Shown piece by piece: positions 17,824-20,261 of a stretch of DNA of 20,261 nucleotides. The stretch comes from Mnemiopsis leidyi (taxonomy: Eukaryota; Ctenophora; Tentaculata; Lobata; Bolinopsidae). The first letter of the stretch is position 1. Each line of letters opens with the position of its first letter. Both the position numbers and the translations under genes were made by a program. Under the pieces are notes generated by a model. That model had not been told where the DNA came from, searched no databases, and saw only the letters and a program-made list of their open reading frames with translations. The stretch spans positions 41,860 through 62,120 of the forward strand of contig JH152907.1 of assembly GCA_000226015.1 (NCBI GenBank), in the 5' to 3' direction.

Positions 17824-18127
17824 CAGTCATCCCCCGATTTACCGGGCTTTTCGGAGGAAAGCAAAAATGCGAGGTAAATCGGGGGACCCGGTAAATCGGA
17901 GGAGTGCCATTTGAGGCCGTAATTGGGTCTAAATTGTCTCTTATAAGTCTATATAGCGTCTTATGTGTCTATATACCGTCTTTTTGTCATTGGAACAACG
18001 TTAATTAAGTAAAAAGTGTTAGTCCGACTGCATTACATAGTTTTGACAACAAAATTTAACAGTTGCCTTGGAAATAAGATAAATTTTGGGGAAAAGGAAT
18101 GAGGCCCGGTAAATCGGGGGATGACTG
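17824..18127. mobile_element. pogo/Tigger-type MITE (304 bp), perfect 24 bp TIR
   Basis: The element starts CAGTCATCCCCCGATTTACC at 17824 and ends with the exact reverse complement at 18127. The inverted repeat is 24 bp without mismatch. It is flanked by TA on both sides (17822-17823 and 18128-18129), the target duplication of Tc1/mariner-class elements. CAGT...ACTG ends point to pogo/Tigger. Additional 'ggtaaatcgg' copies sit just inside the left end. No transposase frame is present, so it is non-autonomous. Perfect inverted repeats suggest a fairly young insertion. Confidence 0.9.
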
Positions 18128-18239
18128 TACCTATATAGTTCCTATATAGATTCCGGTAGTACTTTACAAGCTTCATGTAAAGAATGGTTCGATTACGTAG
18201 AAGAGCTACCTACAAACCATGGGAAGGTGCATATTTCAT

Positions 18240-18375
18240 GTTGTTATTGTTCAATCTTGTAATAAATCTTGTAAATCAATCTTGTTATAAATCAATCTTG
18301 TAAAAGTTCAATTTTGTAATACATCTATCTTGTAAAAGTTCGATTTTGTTATAAACCAATCTTGTAATGGTTCAA
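18240..18375. repeat. Degenerate minisatellite (CAATCTTGTAA-type)
   Basis: The word (C)AATCTTGTAA/TTATAAA recurs about seven times with 15-28 bp spacing. It is non-coding and lies in the presumed intron upstream of the transmembrane exon. Confidence 0.6.
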
Positions 18376-18625
18376 TCAGATATTACTTATTGGTCACAAA
18401 TTAATTTCAATTAAAAGTTTAAAAGAAGTTACTTTCTCCATTTTGCCTTGCCTCTCCGTTTTCTCTTCCTCATTTACCGATACAGCAGCTTTTTACACCA
18501 AAATGATTATCTTCAAAATGATATGAGTATAAAGTTATCACTTGGCCCATATAACACGTCGTATGACGCACAACTTTCAAATATTCGGGACTATCTATAA
18601 CCTGTACTACAAAGCCACTCTTCAG

Positions 18626-18747
18626 AGCGTCAAGAGAAAATAACGATTGGACTGATCTGTGGAGGTGTTGCTGTGGCTATCGTCCTGGCTATCGTCATAT
18701 TCGTCTGTTACAGACGTCGGAAAAACGCCAAGAAGCAGGCTGCACAC
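18626..18747 (+). CDS. Transmembrane exon of a single-pass (type I-like) receptor, partial gene
   Basis: The 122 bp exon is bounded by an acceptor (CCACTCTTCAG ending 18625, with TGTACTAC as a plausible branch site) and a strong donor GTAAGT (18748-18753). After two bases completing a split codon (phase 1 entry) it reads 40 codons with no stop. They comprise a short polar stretch, a ~22-residue hydrophobic helix with a CGG small-residue patch (ITIGLICGGVAVAIVLAIVI), then a basic stop-transfer segment RRRKNAKK. The exon leaves in phase 0. Phase 1 entry is usual for modular extracellular domains (Ig, FN3, EGF), but no such exon is visible in the window. The next coding sequence is probably the repeated exon start at 19897 onward. 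The receptor family is not identified; an Ig-superfamily surface receptor is a guess. Confidence 0.7.
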
Positions 18748-18910
18748 GTAAGTTTCTGATGAAAAGTTTGTTGATTTTTTTGGAGGAGTCGGTAATACTT
18801 TCTTATTCGACAACTAAGGATTGTTTAATAACATTGGTAGCCAGATACGACCAATCAACTTCTGTGGAAGTAAAGATTTCCGAACCCGTCCTGGGAATTC
18901 CGACGTCCTT

Positions 18911-18955
18911 TTGACTTATTTGACGTATTTGACTTATTTGACGTATTTGACTTAT
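18911..18955. repeat. 10 bp tandem repeat (TTGACTTATT / TTGACGTATT)
   Basis: Four to five alternating 10-mers lie within the presumed intron. An open frame over it (Leu-Thr-Tyr repeats) is a repeat artefact. Confidence 0.75.
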
Positions 18956-19034
18956 ATTTTTTGTTCAAAATTCTTTCCAAATTATTATTATTATTTTTTA
19001 GAATTTGGAAGTGTGATCCGGTAATAAAATTCTT

Positions 19035-19091
19035 AGCAGCGAGAATAACATTATAACTAAAATTCAGAGCAGCGAGAATAACATTATAACT
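19035..19091. repeat. 24 bp direct repeat, two copies
   Basis: The word AGCAGCGAGAATAACATTAT plus AACT occurs at 19035-19058 and again at 19068-19091, identical in both places. Confidence 0.8.
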
Positions 19092-19419
19092 CCTATCTCA
19101 ATTAACTTCCTTACTTTATGATCTATAAATTGACGATGAGTTCCCTGAAGTATCTCAGAATCTCCACGCATTCATAAATTTGAGAAATAAGTCCAAGGCA
19201 ACGAAACATAAATTTTAATTAATTATTAAATCATCATGTGCTTTCGGGTCGTGGGACTAAGACATGGATCAGTCTAAATGAAATAATTATGCAATATTCA
19301 TGCTATATAATAACAAGTTAATGAGGGTTATTTAGATGATTTGAAGTCTTCCAAGTCACTCAAACTGCATTGTTAGTTGATGGCAGTATACTAGAAGTTG
19401 TAATAGTACAGGAGGAGCC

Positions 19420-19525
19420 AAATTTGTGTAAATTTCACTAAGATATGGATCAATGTACGCATGTAAGAAGAAGGACTAAATTTGTGTAAATTTCACTAAG
19501 ACACTAAGATATGGATCAGTGTACG
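19420..19525. repeat. 40-48 bp direct repeat, two copies
   Basis: AAATTTGTGTAAATTTCACT begins both copies (19420-19459 and 19478-19525), which end in TGTACG. The second copy carries an internal 8 bp duplication (CACTAAGA). Confidence 0.8.
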
Positions 19526-19878
19526 TTTGTAAATAGAAGGGCTGAAATAAGTCAATGATTGGGTAATTTATCTGTTCTGTTAAGAAGTGTATGCTCCAAC
19601 AATAAAAGACAGAAATTAAACTATCCTAATTTGACTAATTCACGAATTTTAAAAGCATTTAGAAGAAAAAACATGCACCTACAGCTATCATTCCTACTGT
19701 ACAATTAGGGCTATTCAATGTAACTTCCTAATTAAATAAAGAAAATTTCAAATTCTACATTCAGAGGTAAAGGGGTACATTGACATGAGTACATCAAATC
19801 TAAGAGCTGAGTAGATTTTACTATTTTTGTAGAACAAACACATCTCAACTTTGATCACGTGTCGTGTTAAGTAGATGA

Positions 19879-20261
19879 CATATCACTCTGTTTCAGGGAA
19901 ACTCACATAACCTAGAACCTGCCTACACTGCTAACATATCACTCTGTTTCAGGGAAACTCACATAACCTAGAACCTGCCTACACTGCTAACATATCGACT
20001 CTGTTTCAGGGAAACTCACATAACCTAGAACCTGCCTACACTGCTAACATATCGACTCTGTTTCAGGGAAACTCACATAACCTAGAACCTGCCTACACTG
20101 CTAACATATCACTCTGTTTCAGGGAAACTCACATAACCTAGAACCTGCCTACACTGCTAACATATCACTCTGTTTCAGGGAAACTCACATAACCTAGAAC
20201 CTGCCTACACTGCTAACATATCGACTCTGTTTCAGGGAAACTCACATAACCTAGAACCTGC
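19879..20261 (+). repeat. Seven tandem 56/57 bp units, each a 3' splice acceptor plus exon start
   Basis: The AG dinucleotides end at 19896, 19952, 20009, 20066, 20122, 20178 and 20235. Each follows CTCTGTTTC and precedes GGAAACTCACATAACCTAGA. Every unit after the first is preceded by CTAAC, a good branch-point sequence, at about 20 nt. Unit length is 56 bp (ATATCACTC) or 57 bp (ATATCGACTC). Read in phase 0, as set by the donor at 18748, the 57 bp form encodes GNSHNLEPAYTANISTLFQ and stays open into the next unit. The 56 bp form shifts frame and reaches TAG at codon 25. No unit contains a donor except a poor GT inside the acceptor. The array continues past the right edge. It most likely holds the start of a cytoplasmic-tail exon of the receptor at 18626. 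Confidence 0.8.

Noticed and set aside
18821-19024. 67-codon frame with Leu-Thr-Tyr repeats
   Set aside because: It is produced by the 10 bp repeat at 18911-18955, within the presumed intron.
19879-20261. CRISPR array (regular direct repeats at the right edge)
   Set aside because: The whole 56/57 bp unit is repeated without unique spacers, in a eukaryotic context with splice signals.

Overview
The window looks like animal (metazoan) genomic DNA, most likely cnidarian. It is AT-rich, gene-sparse and full of short repeats and transposon debris, and there is no operon-like gene packing. Recognisable coding material falls in three classes: small secreted, GPI-anchor-type Ly6/uPAR (LU, three-finger) proteins; decayed 3' ends of class A (rhodopsin-like) GPCR genes; and the transmembrane exon of a single-pass receptor. 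The cnidarian assignment is inference from the style of the GPCR, LU and repeat content. No species marker was found.

Layout. Five LU paralogues lie in tandem on the + strand: 1-251 (3' part only), 6017-6442, 9485-9910, 12699-13133 and 15100-15525. Each complete gene is a single uninterrupted reading frame with a signal peptide, ten cysteines, a C-x4-C-x4-C end and a hydrophobic GPI-type tail. A conserved 250-370 bp upstream block precedes each. Intergenic DNA is also repeated. Window 1-6450 and 9660-13136 are two copies of one higher-order duplication (LU type B, spacer, LU type A). The first copy is longer because it carries a hAT-type element (4578-5269), a 1 kb insertion (3519-4519) and segments missing from copy 2.

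Unit 2 is chimeric. Eight bases after the LU stop codon at 6442 the usual 3' flank is replaced by the TM5-to-tail part of a GPCR (6451-6924). A second GPCR relic with a nonsense codon (7261-7620), several minisatellites (7597-8440) and a tRNA-derived SINE (8968-9225) follow. The array ends near 17.04 kb. After it come a pogo/Tigger-type MITE (17824-18127), a transmembrane exon of an otherwise unseen receptor (18626-18747) and, at the right edge, at least seven head-to-tail copies of a 56/57 bp unit. Each copy contains a complete-looking 3' splice acceptor followed by the same short exon start (19879-20261).

How the parts could work together. The LU proteins are predicted to sit on the outer cell surface, and they differ mostly in the stretch corresponding to the middle finger, while the signal peptide and anchor are nearly constant. 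That is the pattern expected of a surface recognition or ligand-binding family that diversifies by duplication and gene conversion. The neighbouring receptor exon may belong to a separate surface receptor whose cytoplasmic tail can vary by acceptor choice. A functional link between the two is only a hypothesis.
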